DNA from: Haloarchaeobius amylolyticus
GTDB taxonomy: Archaea; Halobacteriota; Halobacteria; Halobacteriales; Natrialbaceae
DNA: 64,000 nucleotides
Assembly (NCBI RefSeq): GCF_026616195.1
Contig: NZ_JANHDH010000001.1
Coordinates: 620,001-684,000, forward strand
Direction of reading: 5' to 3'
Shown here: piece by piece, positions 43,244 to 52,220 of the stretch
Position numbering within the stretch: the first letter of the stretch is position 1
Layout of the letters: every line of letters begins with the position of its first letter
Position numbers and translations under genes: made by a program
Notes under the pieces: generated by a model
The model's database searches: none
Seen by the model: only the letters and a program-made list of their open reading frames with translations
Told to the model about the DNA's origin: nothing

Positions 43244-44071
43244 GTGAAGAGTATTATCAGCGAATTTGTGTCTGTATTTCAAAATGAGGGCCCAAAAGGA
43301 CTCTTTGACAGGTTGTCGAAGAGGTTCAGGTACGGTGTCGCTGCTGTCCGCGGAAAATACTCCCTCCGCATTGGCGGACACTCGATTACCTTCTCCGCAC
43401 CGAACAGCACGATGGTACGACGCAACGTGGAACGGTTTCATTGGGAGCAAGCGGAGCTCAAGGACTTTGTTAGCGAAATCGAAACAAACGACATCGTCTA
43501 CGATATCGGTGCGAACACCGGTCTTTACACGCTCTTTGCAGCAAAGAAGTGCCACAAAGGGGAAGTGATAGCATTTGAGCCGTATCCGCCAAACGTCCAA
43601 CTCTTGAAGAAGGATATCGAGCGAAACAGCCTGACGAACGTAACGGTAATAGAGAAAGCGCTCTCAAACTCAGTTGGTAGTATTGAGTTCAGCCAGCCCA
43701 CGGTAGCAGATGTCGGCTATGGTTCTTCGTCGATACAAGCCGAGAAATCAGACTCCACTATAGACGTTCCGACAACCACAGGTGATCAGCTGATATCGTC
43801 TACGAGAGCCCCCCAGCCAAATGTAGTGAAAATCGACGTTGAAGGTGCTGAACCGTTGGTGATTGAAGGACTAGCTGATGCCCTCTCGCAGCAAGAGTGT
43901 AGGATTGTCTACTGTGAAGTGCACCTACCTGGCGTCAGCCACCGCCCCTCCATTGAGGATTTCAGCACCACCGTATCTGACATAAGAGAACGATTCGAAG
44001 GATTCGGTTTCACCGTTGAGAACCTCCATACCCGAGGTGAAACTGAACTTTTCCTCAAAGCCTACAGGTGA
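43244..44071 (+). CDS. FkbM-family SAM methyltransferase (start uncertain)
   Basis: FkbM enzymes O-methylate sugars, among other substrates. The core has the SAM motif VYDIGANTGLYTLFAAKK, AFEPYPPNVQLLKKDIERN, and VVKIDVEGAEPLVIEGL, all diagnostic. No in-frame ATG precedes the conserved domain. I use GTG 43244 (then KSIISEFVSVFQ), giving 275 residues; the frame is open back to TTG 43091. A separate short frame (43153-43236, MAVMSNREPSD, 27 codons) sits just upstream in another phase, so an N-terminal frameshift is possible. It is AT-richer than the flanks. Confidence 0.82.
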   Translation: MKSIISEFVSVFQNEGPKGLFDRLSKRFRYGVAAVRGKYSLRIGGHSITFSAPNSTMVRRNVERFHWEQAELKDFVSEIETNDIVYDIGANTGLYTLFAAKKCHKGEVIAFEPYPPNVQLLKKDIERNSLTNVTVIEKALSNSVGSIEFSQPTVADVGYGSSSIQAEKSDSTIDVPTTTGDQLISSTRAPQPNVVKIDVEGAEPLVIEGLADALSQQECRIVYCEVHLPGVSHRPSIEDFSTTVSDIRERFEGFGFTVENLHTRGETELFLKAYR

Positions 44072-44170
44072 ACATAGAATGTACTTCAATATCACAATCC
44101 ACAAGCATTCTATTGTTCACTAAACCGGCACTTTCTATTTGTCGAAAAGCTAACTTTGAGACCTGTTCAG

Positions 44171-45418
44171 TCAGAGGATTGAATTGTAGAGTTCCAGATA
44201 CTGTTCCGCGACAGCTTCTTGTTCATACCGCTCAACCGCACGCTCGCGTGCGGTTTCGCTGAGATTCTCTGTGTTCGCCTCATTAAGCACCCAATCGATA
44301 CCTCGCGAGAGGCCTTCACTGTCGTACGGCCGTGCCAGATAACCGGACTCAGTGTGGTCAACGATTTCGCTGGGACCGGTTGCGTCAAATGCCACAACCG
44401 GCGTCCCGCAGGCCAGTGATTCGGAGACTGTTTGTCCGAACCCCTCGTACCGCGACGGGACGACCATGACATCGGCAGCACTGTACAGCATGACAAGGCT
44501 TGGGTCATCGTGGAGGTAGCCAACGTAGTTGGTTGGGAACCCAAAATCCGGTGCTTCGGAGGGTTCTTTCGCACCAAATACGACGAGTTCAACATCGTCG
44601 ACATCCCCAGAGAGCGATTGAAGCGCCTCCTGCAACAAATCAGCACCCTTCCGGTGGTCACCCATCGGATCAACTGCACCGAAGAGAACGAGTCGCTTGT
44701 CAGACGGTAGCCCGAAAAAATCACGGCCGAGTGATGGGTCCCGGGGCCTGTACGTTTTGGTATCGAGTGCATTCGGGATAACCTCGATGCGTCTGTCGCC
44801 AAACAGGGAACTCCGTCGAGCCTCTTCCGCGAGCCACGTCGACGGTGTGACGATGGTGAGGTCAAGGTCGTCCCAGTGGTGAGCCTTGCGATGCCAGCCG
44901 ATGCGGGACAGGTCTGTATCGATGCTACTATCTAGCTGTGGACAGCTTCCGCAACGCTCCTCAAACCGGTCACAGCCGAAGGAATAGTGGCAGCCGCCAG
45001 TAAAGGCGGTCATATCGGGCAGGCGCCAGACAACCGGGCGTGAGAGCCGTCCGATACTCCGAACTGAAAGCGCGCCCCGCCAGACCCAATTCAGGTGGAT
45101 TAGGTCCGGGTTGATATCTTGTATCCAACTGAGCTTCCGCTCAGGAAGCCAGTTTATCCCGAACCCTCCCGACTTTCCGTACAGCCTCAACGGGAGCAAA
45201 TCCACGTGCGGACGGGCCAAGCTCCAGGCCCGGTCAATCGTAGATTCGGGACCGACGACGGTTGGTTCGTCCGTTGACTTTTCCTGGACCAGCAGCCGAG
45301 AGTCTACGCCAAGCCGTCGAAGACCCCGATGAATCCGCGTCGTGGCCGTCGCCGACCCACCCGTGTCGGCAGTGTTGACAAGAAGCGGTCGAATGTCGGT
45401 CTGCTGCGTTCCGGTCAT
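44171..45418 (-). CDS. Family 4 (GT-B) glycosyltransferase, WcaC-like, 415 aa
   Basis: A 415-aa GT4 enzyme. Features are the N-terminal NTADTGGSATATTRIHRGLRRLG, INPDLIHLNWVWRG, the Cys-rich GGCHYSFGCDRFEERCGSCPQL loop, and the C-terminal FGAVDPMGDHRKGADLLQEA, VVPSRYEGFGQTVSESLACGTPVVAFDATG with the E-x7-E pair. The Cys loop and GNCHY-type segment are typical of WcaC/WcaL colanic-acid-like transferases. The sugar is unknown. It stands between the FkbM gene (convergent) and the gmd operon (same strand); the gap to the operon (45419-45573) is AT-rich. Confidence 0.88.
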   Translation of the reverse strand: MTGTQQTDIRPLLVNTADTGGSATATTRIHRGLRRLGVDSRLLVQEKSTDEPTVVGPESTIDRAWSLARPHVDLLPLRLYGKSGGFGINWLPERKLSWIQDINPDLIHLNWVWRGALSVRSIGRLSRPVVWRLPDMTAFTGGCHYSFGCDRFEERCGSCPQLDSSIDTDLSRIGWHRKAHHWDDLDLTIVTPSTWLAEEARRSSLFGDRRIEVIPNALDTKTYRPRDPSLGRDFFGLPSDKRLVLFGAVDPMGDHRKGADLLQEALQSLSGDVDDVELVVFGAKEPSEAPDFGFPTNYVGYLHDDPSLVMLYSAADVMVVPSRYEGFGQTVSESLACGTPVVAFDATGPSEIVDHTESGYLARPYDSEGLSRGIDWVLNEANTENLSETARERAVERYEQEAVAEQYLELYNSIL

Positions 45419-45573
45419 GAATCCATCACCATCAGTTCGTTGAGCCTAGTGTATATAGTAGGTACATCCTGTGACGAAGACGGATTGGGCGCTGGCATCG
45501 AGTTATTTTATACAACGCGGACAGGCAGTACGGTGGTGGACAGACCGCGAGTTTCTAGGTGACTAAATTATCG

Positions 45574-46062
45574 TTACTCTGGTGGAAATTCAATGCTATT
45601 CGAGTCGCGTAAGTAAGCAGCGGTGTACTCGTGGAGATCAGTAGGTAGATCCGCTGGCTCGAACGCGCGCAGTCCATCGTGCTGGTCGTCGAGTTCCATC
45701 TCGTCGATACCCACGTCGGTCTCGACGACGAACCCATTGGCGAGGTAGTGCTTGCCGTCGCCGTCGAGCTCGGCCTCGTGGTAGAGGTGTTCGTATGCAC
45801 CAAGTTCCCCGATAACTTCGACCTTGACCCCGAGCTCATCGCTCGCGACGCGGCGGGCGGCGTCCACAAGTCGTTCGTGCTTGTGAACGCGGCCGCCGGG
45901 GACGAACCACTCTCCTTTCGCCGGCTCGTTCGTCCGCTTCCCGAGGACGATGCCGTCCGGCGAGCGGACGACGAGGTCGATGGAGACGATAGGGACGTTC
46001 CTGACGACGGTCTCCCACTCGTCTTCGGCGATACGGTCTAGTTTCGGCGTGAACTCAGACAT
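45574..46062 (-). CDS. Nudix hydrolase, GDP-mannose mannosyl hydrolase-like
   Basis: A 162-aa Nudix protein starting at ATG 46062 ([18 protein letters not shown]). The Nudix box is [24 protein letters not shown], in which the G-x5-E-x7 part is present and the final REUxEE is RVASDE, a variant typical of the Gmm branch. Gmm hydrolyses GDP-mannose or GDP-fucose by SN2 attack at the sugar carbon. The start overlaps the stop of the upstream epimerase by eight bases. As the last gene of the gmd-fcl-nudix unit, it probably tunes GDP-sugar pools. Confidence 0.87.
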   Translation of the reverse strand: MSEFTPKLDRIAEDEWETVVRNVPIVSIDLVVRSPDGIVLGKRTNEPAKGEWFVPGGRVHKHERLVDAARRVASDELGVKVEVIGELGAYEHLYHEAELDGDGKHYLANGFVVETDVGIDEMELDDQHDGLRAFEPADLPTDLHEYTAAYLRDSNSIEFPPE

Positions 46063-46996
46063 ACTCTTTCTCGAACCACTCGACCGTGCGCTCCAGTCCG
46101 GTGTCGAAGCCAGTGGTCGCCTCCCAGCCGAAGTACTCCTTCGCACGCGAGGTGTCGAGACAGCGTCGCATCTGTCCGTCGGGCTTTGACGTATCCCACT
46201 CGACGTCGCCCTCGTAGCCGGTCACGTCTGAGATAGTTTCGACCAGTTCCCTGATGCTTATCTCCATGCCACTCCCCAAGTTTACAGGCTCGCTCCGGTC
46301 GTACTTCTCGGTCGCATCGAGGATACCTTCGGCAGCGTCCTTCACGTAGAGGAACTCACGGGTCGGTTCGCCGGTACCCCAGGCAGTGATGCTGTTATCG
46401 CCGCGTTCGCGCGCCTCCACGCACTTCCGGATGATGGCGGGAATGACGTGTGAGCTCTCCAAGTCGAAGTCGTCGCGCGGACCGTAGAGGTTCACCGGCA
46501 TCAGGTAGATGCTGTCGAAGTCGTACTGCTTCCGGTAGGCTTTGGACTGCGTGAGCAGGGCCTTCTTCGCAATGCCGTAGGGCGCGTTCGTCGGCTCGGG
46601 GTAGCCGTCAAACAAATCATCCTCGGAAAAGGGGACTGACGTCTCCTCAGGGTAGGCACAGATGGTTCCGAGTATAGTGAACTTCTCCACGTCAAACTGG
46701 CGGGCCTGCTCGATGAGTTCGATGCCCATAACGGCATTGTCGTAGAAGTAGCGCCCCGGGTTCTCGCGGTTCGCACCAATACCGCCGACCGTCGCGGCGA
46801 GATGGATGACGACGTCGGGGTCGGAGTCGTCGAGTGCACGGCGGATATCATCACGGTTCCTGAGGTCGTACTCGTCGCTCCGTGGGACGAACACGTCGAT
46901 GTTCTCGGAGCGCGACTTGAGGTCGTCCACGAGGTGACTGCCGAGAAAGCCTGCGCCACCAGTCACCATAACCGACTTGTTGTCCCAGTAGCTCAT
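46055..46996 (-). CDS. fcl: GDP-L-fucose synthase-like SDR
   Basis: A 313-aa extended SDR with [14 protein letters not shown], the [27 protein letters not shown] segment and YGIAKKALL (catalytic YxxxK). This matches GDP-4-keto-6-deoxymannose epimerase/reductase. The product would be GDP-L-fucose, and the neighbouring gmd-like gene supplies its substrate. The gene is coupled to gmd by a four-base overlap (46993-46996). It is high-GC compared with the GT genes at 33-45 kb, so it belongs to the more stable part of the cluster. Confidence 0.87.
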   Translation of the reverse strand: MSYWDNKSVMVTGGAGFLGSHLVDDLKSRSENIDVFVPRSDEYDLRNRDDIRRALDDSDPDVVIHLAATVGGIGANRENPGRYFYDNAVMGIELIEQARQFDVEKFTILGTICAYPEETSVPFSEDDLFDGYPEPTNAPYGIAKKALLTQSKAYRKQYDFDSIYLMPVNLYGPRDDFDLESSHVIPAIIRKCVEARERGDNSITAWGTGEPTREFLYVKDAAEGILDATEKYDRSEPVNLGSGMEISIRELVETISDVTGYEGDVEWDTSKPDGQMRRCLDTSRAKEYFGWEATTGFDTGLERTVEWFEKEYV

Positions 46997-48054
46997 CTCC
47001 AGTCCACCCGACCAATCCAGCGCCGTTCGTTCTCAGCGTACCACTCGATAGTCCGCCGTATGCCCTCTTCCCAACCGACCTCAGGTTCCCAGCCAGTCTC
47101 TTCAGTCAGTTTTTCATGACCGACAAGTAGCTCCTCGACATCGCTGTCGCCCGGTCGATAGCGGTCCTCATCCTGGACAATCTCCGGGTCGTCCCAGTAG
47201 CCCTCCTCCGTACCGACGCGCAGAATCGTATCCGCCCACTCCTGCATGGAAACGTTTTCGCCGTACCCGTAGACGTACTGCTCGCCGGGGTTTCCACCGA
47301 GCGCGACGTGGAGGTGCCCACGGACGCCGTCCTCAACGTAGCACATGTCGCGTTTCGGGGTTAGATTACCGAGCTCGACGCGATCCCGTTTGAGCGCCTG
47401 CGAGATGATAGTGCCTGTGATGTAGCGCGGGTTCTGTCGTGGCCCATAGTTATTGAACATGCGCGTGGTGACGGTGGGCACGTCGTAGGCGTCGTAGTAG
47501 TTCATCGTCAGGAAGTCCGCCGCCAACTTCGAAGTGGCGTAGATGCTCGTCGGGTTGACCGGCGAGCGCTCCGAGAGCAGGACTCGGCCGTCGTCGACGA
47601 AGTCGTGGTTTTCACGCACCTCGTCCCTAACGTTGCCGTACTCCTCGGAAGTGCCAGCGGTATCGAACTTCGCGATGTCCAAATCGAGGTCAACCACAGA
47701 CTGGAGGAGGTTGAGCGTCCCGCCAACATTCGCGTCGACCGTCTCGTACGGGCGTTCCCACGACTCACCGACGTGTGCCTGCGCCCCGAGGTGGAAGATG
47801 AGCGAGTCGGAATGACCCTTGAGCGCGGAGAGCGCGCGCTCAACCGAGTGCTTGTCTCGGAGGTCGCCCCTGTGAACGGTGACATCCTCCGAGTGGTGAC
47901 GGATGTTGTTGAGTTCGCCACTCGACGTTGCACGGACGAAAACGTGGACATTGGCGTCGTACTCAACGAGTGTATCGACCAGATGACTTCCGACGAATCC
48001 GTCCGCGCCGGTGACGAACACCGTGCGTTCGGCGAGTTTCGAGGAGAGATTCAT
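46993..48054 (-). CDS. gmd: GDP-mannose 4,6-dehydratase-like SDR
   Basis: A 353-aa SDR starting at ATG 48054 ([16 protein letters not shown]). The NAD motif is [17 protein letters not shown], the middle has [30 protein letters not shown], the catalytic residues are in YATSK, and [20 protein letters not shown] plus [15 protein letters not shown] are typical of the dehydratase branch. It would make GDP-4-keto-6-deoxymannose. A dTDP-glucose dehydratase cannot be excluded, but the adjacent fcl-like gene supports GDP-mannose. The first gene of the gmd-fcl-nudix operon, 96 bases downstream of a GlmU-like pseudogene. Confidence 0.85.
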   Translation of the reverse strand: MNLSSKLAERTVFVTGADGFVGSHLVDTLVEYDANVHVFVRATSSGELNNIRHHSEDVTVHRGDLRDKHSVERALSALKGHSDSLIFHLGAQAHVGESWERPYETVDANVGGTLNLLQSVVDLDLDIAKFDTAGTSEEYGNVRDEVRENHDFVDDGRVLLSERSPVNPTSIYATSKLAADFLTMNYYDAYDVPTVTTRMFNNYGPRQNPRYITGTIISQALKRDRVELGNLTPKRDMCYVEDGVRGHLHVALGGNPGEQYVYGYGENVSMQEWADTILRVGTEEGYWDDPEIVQDEDRYRPGDSDVEELLVGHEKLTEETGWEPEVGWEEGIRRTIEWYAENERRWIGRVDWR

Positions 48055-48149
48055 TGTCAACCTCTCCACGGCCATCGCATATATGTTTTCATATCTCTCA
48101 AAACGGACACTGAAGGGCCTCAGAAAGCAGCTACAGCTGGATTAGTGAT

Positions 48150-49219
48150 TGTCGGTTGTACGCGGTCGACCTTTGCTTACCGGTCCCGCATCACCGCCTC
48201 GCCAAGCTTGCTCGTCTTCCCCGTCCAACACGACGCCAGCATCTAAACTAGAATCATTCCCATCTTCGCTTCGTCAAGACACGAGGCTGAGCTTCAATCA
48301 TCCGATATCGACCCACTACCCCTTCACATTCATCCGGACGTACCCGTTTTCGTGGCGCAAATTGGCCACCTTCCTGCCAGCCCTAAAGTTCTAATCCTGC
48401 TAGACACCAATTTCAGACGCACTCTCGATGCACAACGTTCCTACCGCGCATCAGTCCGAGTTCTTCACCTCTACCATATTCCCAACTCTAACGTCTGGTC
48501 CGACCATACTCATACCGCGAACGAAGGAGTTGAGACCGATGTCCGCGCCGGAGTACAGCACCACTGACCCTTGGATATAGGGGTCGTTACGAAACCACTC
48601 ACCCTCCTAGACGACGACCGGGCCGGATAACGTCGCATCATCCTTTACATCGCCGTCTAGCATGTGATATCTGGAGTCCGTGATTCCGTACTAGCTGCGT
48701 TCACTGAGTTCAGTACGATTGATAGCGTCGAAGATAGACTCCTCGAACTCGTAAAGTGCCAGATTCAGCAGGTTCGATGCAGCTAGGGGGCTTCTCCGCC
48801 TGCTTGGCTAGCCGGTCATAACCGTCGCTGACGATGCCGTAGTTCGAGGGTACGTTGACGGGCTTCGTTGCCGGCGGCAGTGCAGCTGGCCTCGACCAGC
48901 CCGCCAACCAGCCCGTCGGTGACGACCACGTCGCTGTTCAGCATAAGGAGCGAACTGTCGCCAGCGTAAGTAGTCCTGAGTTGTTCGGTCTACTCACCGT
49001 ATTCGACGGGAGCCTGTGTCAGATGTCGCCGCCGAGGTCGCGGATGACCTCGTCACGGTAGCCAACGAGGAATGACGCCGCGCTCAACGTACGGCGTGCG
49101 CACGTCCAATACTCATACGACTAACTGGGCGCCGGCTATGAGGAGCACCGGTCCCAGCCGGTTCACGTTCAGAGGCGCATTCGGGTACCCCTGCCGGCGG
49201 CTACGACTACTGACTGCAT
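48150..49219 (-). pseudogene. GlmU-like sugar-1-phosphate nucleotidyltransferase, decayed
   Basis: Reading from 49219, MQSVVVAAGRGTRMRL is the intact start of a nucleotidyltransferase, then a stop. Later pieces in shifting frames match the acetyltransferase half: LNLALYEFEESIFDAINRTEL, EGEWFRNDPYIQGSVVLYSGADIGLNSFVRG, MVGPDVRVGNMVEVKNS, VANLRHENGYVRMNVKG and SLDAGVVLDGE. Several stops and frameshifts break it. The full-length parent would be a two-domain GlmU of about 390 residues. It lies head to tail after the intact sugar nucleotidyltransferase gene at 49220, whose stop codon touches its start. This explains the apparently empty 1.1 kb. Confidence 0.78.
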
Positions 49220-50011
49220 CTACTCGGACCGGCTCTCTGCGGTCGTTTCCTGAGCATCCTTATCTGGAGCGCCCGCGTCGTCGTCAACCCCGGTTTCACC
49301 CGTTTCTTGAAGCTTGTGCTCGGTCTGTTCTCGGTCCTCCGGATACCCGATATCACTCCGCCAGCCGTCGATACGAATCGCGTCGATGGTCCGCCCACTC
49401 TGAATCAGCAGGTCCACAGCATCAGATATCTCGTACTCGCCGCGGTTCGACGGCTGCACGAGGTGACAGGCGTGGAAGATTGCGGGCGTGAACGTGTAGA
49501 ATCCGGTCATCACGAGGTTCGACGGCGGATCGTCGGGCTTCTCGACCACGTCCGTAATCTCTCCATACTGGTTCGTCGCACAGACGCCGTAGCGACTCGC
49601 CTCCTCCCAGGGCACTTCCTCGACCAGGAAGGCCGCATCAGCTCTATCCTCCCGCTGCCGACGGACCACGTCCTGCAGATTGGCGTCGAAGATGTTGTCG
49701 CCGAGCATGAGCATGAAGTCGTCGTCGATGTGCTCCTCGACAGTCAATAACGCATGCGCGAGGCCCTTCTGCTCTCGTTGATGAGCGTACGTGATGGGTA
49801 TGCCCTCAAATTCATCGCCGTAGTGACTGATTATCTTCTCTTTCATGTAGCCGACGACGATGACGAACTCGTCGGCACCGAGGTCGCGAAGTTGCTCCAG
49901 ACAGTGCGTGATGATTGGTTTGCCGGCGACCTCGACCATGCCTTTCGGTTTGTCGTCGGTGAGTGGCCGCAATCGCGTACCTTTCCCAGCTGCGAGGACG
50001 ACTGCTTTCAT
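49220..50011 (-). CDS. aglF: Sugar-1-phosphate nucleotidylyltransferase (AglF-like)
   Basis: A 263-aa enzyme of the RmlA/GalU fold that makes NDP-sugars from sugar 1-phosphates. The N-terminal signature MKAVVLAAGKGTRLRPLTDDKPKGMVEVAGKP is intact, MLMLGDNIFDANL carries the metal-binding Asp, and VVEKPDDPPSNLVMTGFYTF and the GWRSDIGYPEDRE segment follow. AglF in Haloferax is a UTP-glucose-1-phosphate uridylyltransferase; the match is by family and neighbourhood, so the symbol is tentative. The last 30 residues form an acidic tail with no domain. It is divergent from aglJ and followed by a decayed paralog. Confidence 0.8.
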   Translation of the reverse strand: MKAVVLAAGKGTRLRPLTDDKPKGMVEVAGKPIITHCLEQLRDLGADEFVIVVGYMKEKIISHYGDEFEGIPITYAHQREQKGLAHALLTVEEHIDDDFMLMLGDNIFDANLQDVVRRQREDRADAAFLVEEVPWEEASRYGVCATNQYGEITDVVEKPDDPPSNLVMTGFYTFTPAIFHACHLVQPSNRGEYEISDAVDLLIQSGRTIDAIRIDGWRSDIGYPEDREQTEHKLQETGETGVDDDAGAPDKDAQETTAESRSE

Positions 50012-50108
50012 ACAACAGTCTCCATTCTCCCGTGGCTAAATACTTTTAGCCCGCGCGTCGGCACGCCGACAGCAACTCTTTTGCGCCCGCACCGAGGAAG
50101 TCCGGGCG

Positions 50109-51089
50109 ATGGCCGACAGCGACGACGTGTGCGTGCTGGTCCCGACCTACAACGAGGCGGCGACCATCGGCGAGGTTGTCGACGGAATGCGCGAGCAGGG
50201 CTTCGAGAACGTCCTCGTCATCGACGGGCACTCCTCGGATGGAACCCGTGACATCGCCCAACAGCACGGCGCACGCGTCGTCAAGCAGAGCGGGTCCGGA
50301 CGCGGCTCCGGAAAGGGGCAAGCCGTCCGCGAGGGCGTCCTCCAGCACATCGACGCGGAGTACGTCTTGATGCTGGACGGTGACGGAACCTACAGACCCG
50401 ACGAAGCCCACGACATGCTCGAACCTCTGTTCGAGGGCCGCGCCGAGCACGTCATCGGCGACCGGTTCGCCGACATGGAGTCAGGGGCGATGACGCGACT
50501 CAACCGCTTCGGCAACCGGATGATCAACACGGGCTTCGCCGTCATCCACGGGCAGAACTTCCGGGACATCCTGAGCGGCTACCGGGCCTTCACTCGCGAG
50601 TCGTTCGAGCGGATGACGCTCAACGCGGAGGGCTTCGGTATCGAGACCGAACTCGCCGTTGAGTGCGCGCGCCAGGGCATCCGAACCGAAGTGGTCGACA
50701 TCACCTACCTCGCGCGCCCCGACGAGTCACAGACGAACCTGCGGCCGTTCCGGGATGGGGGCGGTATCCTCCTGACGCTGTACCTGCGCTCGAAGACGCA
50801 CAATCCCTTGTTCTACTTCGGAAGCGTCGGTGGTATGAGCGGCCTCGCCGGTATCTTCATCGGTGCGTGGGTCGGGTACGAGTGGTTCTTCAGAGGCGTG
50901 CCGCACAACATCCTGGCGATGCTCGCCGGCGTCCTCCTACTACTCGGCGTTCAGCTCGCCATGTTCGGCGTGCTCGCGGACACCATCGTCTCCCTGCATC
51001 AGGAACAGCGCAGCCGCCTCGAACGAATCGCGGAGGAGACGCGCGCGGACACGGAGACCGTCGAAGAGACCGCCTCGGCCGAGAACTAG
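50109..51089 (+). CDS. aglJ: Dolichyl-phosphate hexosyltransferase (AglJ)
   Basis: Adds the first sugar to dolichol phosphate to start the N-glycan. A 326-aa GT2 enzyme. CVLVPTYNEAATIGEVVDG, ENVLVIDGHSSDGTRDIA, LMLDGDGTYRPDEA (DxD) and the GDRFADMESGAMTRLNRFGNRMIN segment match the DPM-like AglJ family. FRDILSGYRAFTRESFERM and the later NLRPFRDGGGILLTL are also conserved. Two C-terminal hydrophobic spans (about 240-300) anchor it. It is divergent from the nucleotidyltransferase gene and shares a 97-base control region with it. It is high in GC, as is typical of the core pathway. Confidence 0.9.
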   Translation: MADSDDVCVLVPTYNEAATIGEVVDGMREQGFENVLVIDGHSSDGTRDIAQQHGARVVKQSGSGRGSGKGQAVREGVLQHIDAEYVLMLDGDGTYRPDEAHDMLEPLFEGRAEHVIGDRFADMESGAMTRLNRFGNRMINTGFAVIHGQNFRDILSGYRAFTRESFERMTLNAEGFGIETELAVECARQGIRTEVVDITYLARPDESQTNLRPFRDGGGILLTLYLRSKTHNPLFYFGSVGGMSGLAGIFIGAWVGYEWFFRGVPHNILAMLAGVLLLLGVQLAMFGVLADTIVSLHQEQRSRLERIAEETRADTETVEETASAEN

Positions 51090-51409
51090 AAGGGCAGGAC
51101 GCCCCGCATCCGCTCGACGAAACTCACGCTCCCCGAACGGTACTCGTCGAACACAGGATACAGCGCGTTCAGGAGGGCCTGTTCGTCTTCGAACTCCCTG
51201 ACACCGGCCTCGGCGATCGCCTTGCCGAGTTTGATCGTCCGCCCGCGGGTGTCATAGGGTATCTCCACGTTGCCGAGTCGCTTCTGGAGGTCCTCGGCGC
51301 GGGCGGGGTAGTCGATGTCGTAGTGGTCGAGTTCCGCGTCTACCCGCGCGATACCGAAGTCCATCGCGCCAGCTTCGTTCGTGTCGTTCGACGGCGGGCG
51401 CATTGCCAT
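51086..51409 (-). CDS. Small haloarchaeal protein, DUF5789-like
   Basis: A 107-aa acidic soluble protein. I start at ATG 51409 (MAMRPPSNDTNEAG); ATG 51403 would drop two residues. The core (DYPARAEDLQKRLGNVEIPYDTRGRTIKLGKAI and FEDEQALLNALYPVFDEYRSG) resembles DUF5789, a haloarchaeal family of about 90 residues; that family call is tentative. It overlaps the aglJ stop by four bases on the opposite strand. Function unknown; there is no reason to tie it to glycosylation other than position. Confidence 0.72.
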   Translation of the reverse strand: MAMRPPSNDTNEAGAMDFGIARVDAELDHYDIDYPARAEDLQKRLGNVEIPYDTRGRTIKLGKAIAEAGVREFEDEQALLNALYPVFDEYRSGSVSFVERMRGVLPF

Positions 51410-51487
51410 ATATGCGTCCTGTCGGGACCCGAGCATCAAAATGCTTCGGTCGAAAGCAACTTGGGCACCGGCGTGTTCACCCCGTGT

Positions 51488-51697
51488 ATGACCGAGTACA
51501 CGACGGTCTCCATCCCGAAGGACCTCGCCGACCGCGTCGACGAAACCATCGAGGGCACGAGCTTCTCGTCGACCTCGGACCTCGTGCGCTTCCTGCTGCG
51601 TAGCATCGTCATCCAGCACCAGCGCTCGGACGGGCTGTCGGAGGCGGAGTTCGACGAGATCACGAACCAGCTGCGGGACCTGGGCTACCTGGAGTAG
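51488..51697 (+). CDS. Ribbon-helix-helix (CopG/Arc) family transcription factor
   Basis: A 69-residue protein starting at ATG 51488 (MTEYTTVSIPKDLADRVDETIEG). The N-terminal strand TTVSIPKDLAD is the RHH ribbon that contacts DNA, followed by two helices (SSTSDLVRFLLRSIVI). It is the right size for a dimeric repressor or an antitoxin; no toxin gene is adjacent, since the neighbours are DUF5789-like and hypothetical genes on the opposite strand. The C-terminal QLRDLGYLE resembles the tails of the phosphatase-fold enzymes at 37-41 kb, probably by chance. Target unknown. Confidence 0.82.
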   Translation: MTEYTTVSIPKDLADRVDETIEGTSFSSTSDLVRFLLRSIVIQHQRSDGLSEAEFDEITNQLRDLGYLE

Positions 51698-51716
51698 CGA
51701 GGAACAGCCGAGAGAA

Positions 51717-52145
51717 TCACTGGAACTGTTCTTGGGGCGGCTCGGCGTCGACGACCGAGAGTTCCTGCTGGGTGCCGGCACGGTCGAAGGCACGGACCGT
51801 CTCGGCCTCCCAGGGTGGAATCGCGACGAAGACGACGGCGTGCAGGTCGTCCTCGATAGAGACGGACCGCCCGCCGGTCGGGTGCGAGACGAACCGGCCG
51901 TGGGTCTGGCCGGGGGGCGTCGAGAGGTCGACACCGAAGACCGCGTTCACCGAGCGCCCGGCGTCGGGCAGGTAGAAGTCGGTGAAGACGGGTGTCTCGG
52001 GCGGGAGGTCGTCGGCGCCGTCGAGGTCGCCGGCCGCCGAGGCAGCGAGCGAGAGCGTCACGCCCTCCGGGTCTGCCTCTTCGGCGATGTCGACGAGGAC
52101 CTCGAGCAACCCGCGAGTTACGTAGACCACGACGGTCTCTAGCAC
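51717..52145 (-). CDS. Hypothetical acidic protein, 142 aa
   Basis: The start is GTG 52145 (VLETVVVYVTRGLLEVLVDIA); no closer ATG makes sense. Codon use and acidity fit a real gene, and the frame runs between an RHH gene and the patatin gene. There are no spans, cysteines or known motifs; it has a beta-rich centre (TDFYLPDAGRSVNAVFGVDL, HGRFVSHPTGGRSVSI). It lies on the minus strand just after the patatin gene, with a 75-base gap, so they may be transcribed together. Function unknown. Confidence 0.65.
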   Translation of the reverse strand: MLETVVVYVTRGLLEVLVDIAEEADPEGVTLSLAASAAGDLDGADDLPPETPVFTDFYLPDAGRSVNAVFGVDLSTPPGQTHGRFVSHPTGGRSVSIEDDLHAVVFVAIPPWEAETVRAFDRAGTQQELSVVDAEPPQEQFQ

Positions 52146-52220
52146 GCGTGATGATTAAAACCGTCCGGTCGTTCGTCTCGCTGCTGTGGATAACGATGGC
52201 CGGCCGGACCGAGACCCGGT

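Noticed and set aside
48149-49061. Short frames on the + strand within 48.1-49.1 kb
   Set aside because: The minus strand shows a decayed GlmU-like gene; the + frames are its shadows.
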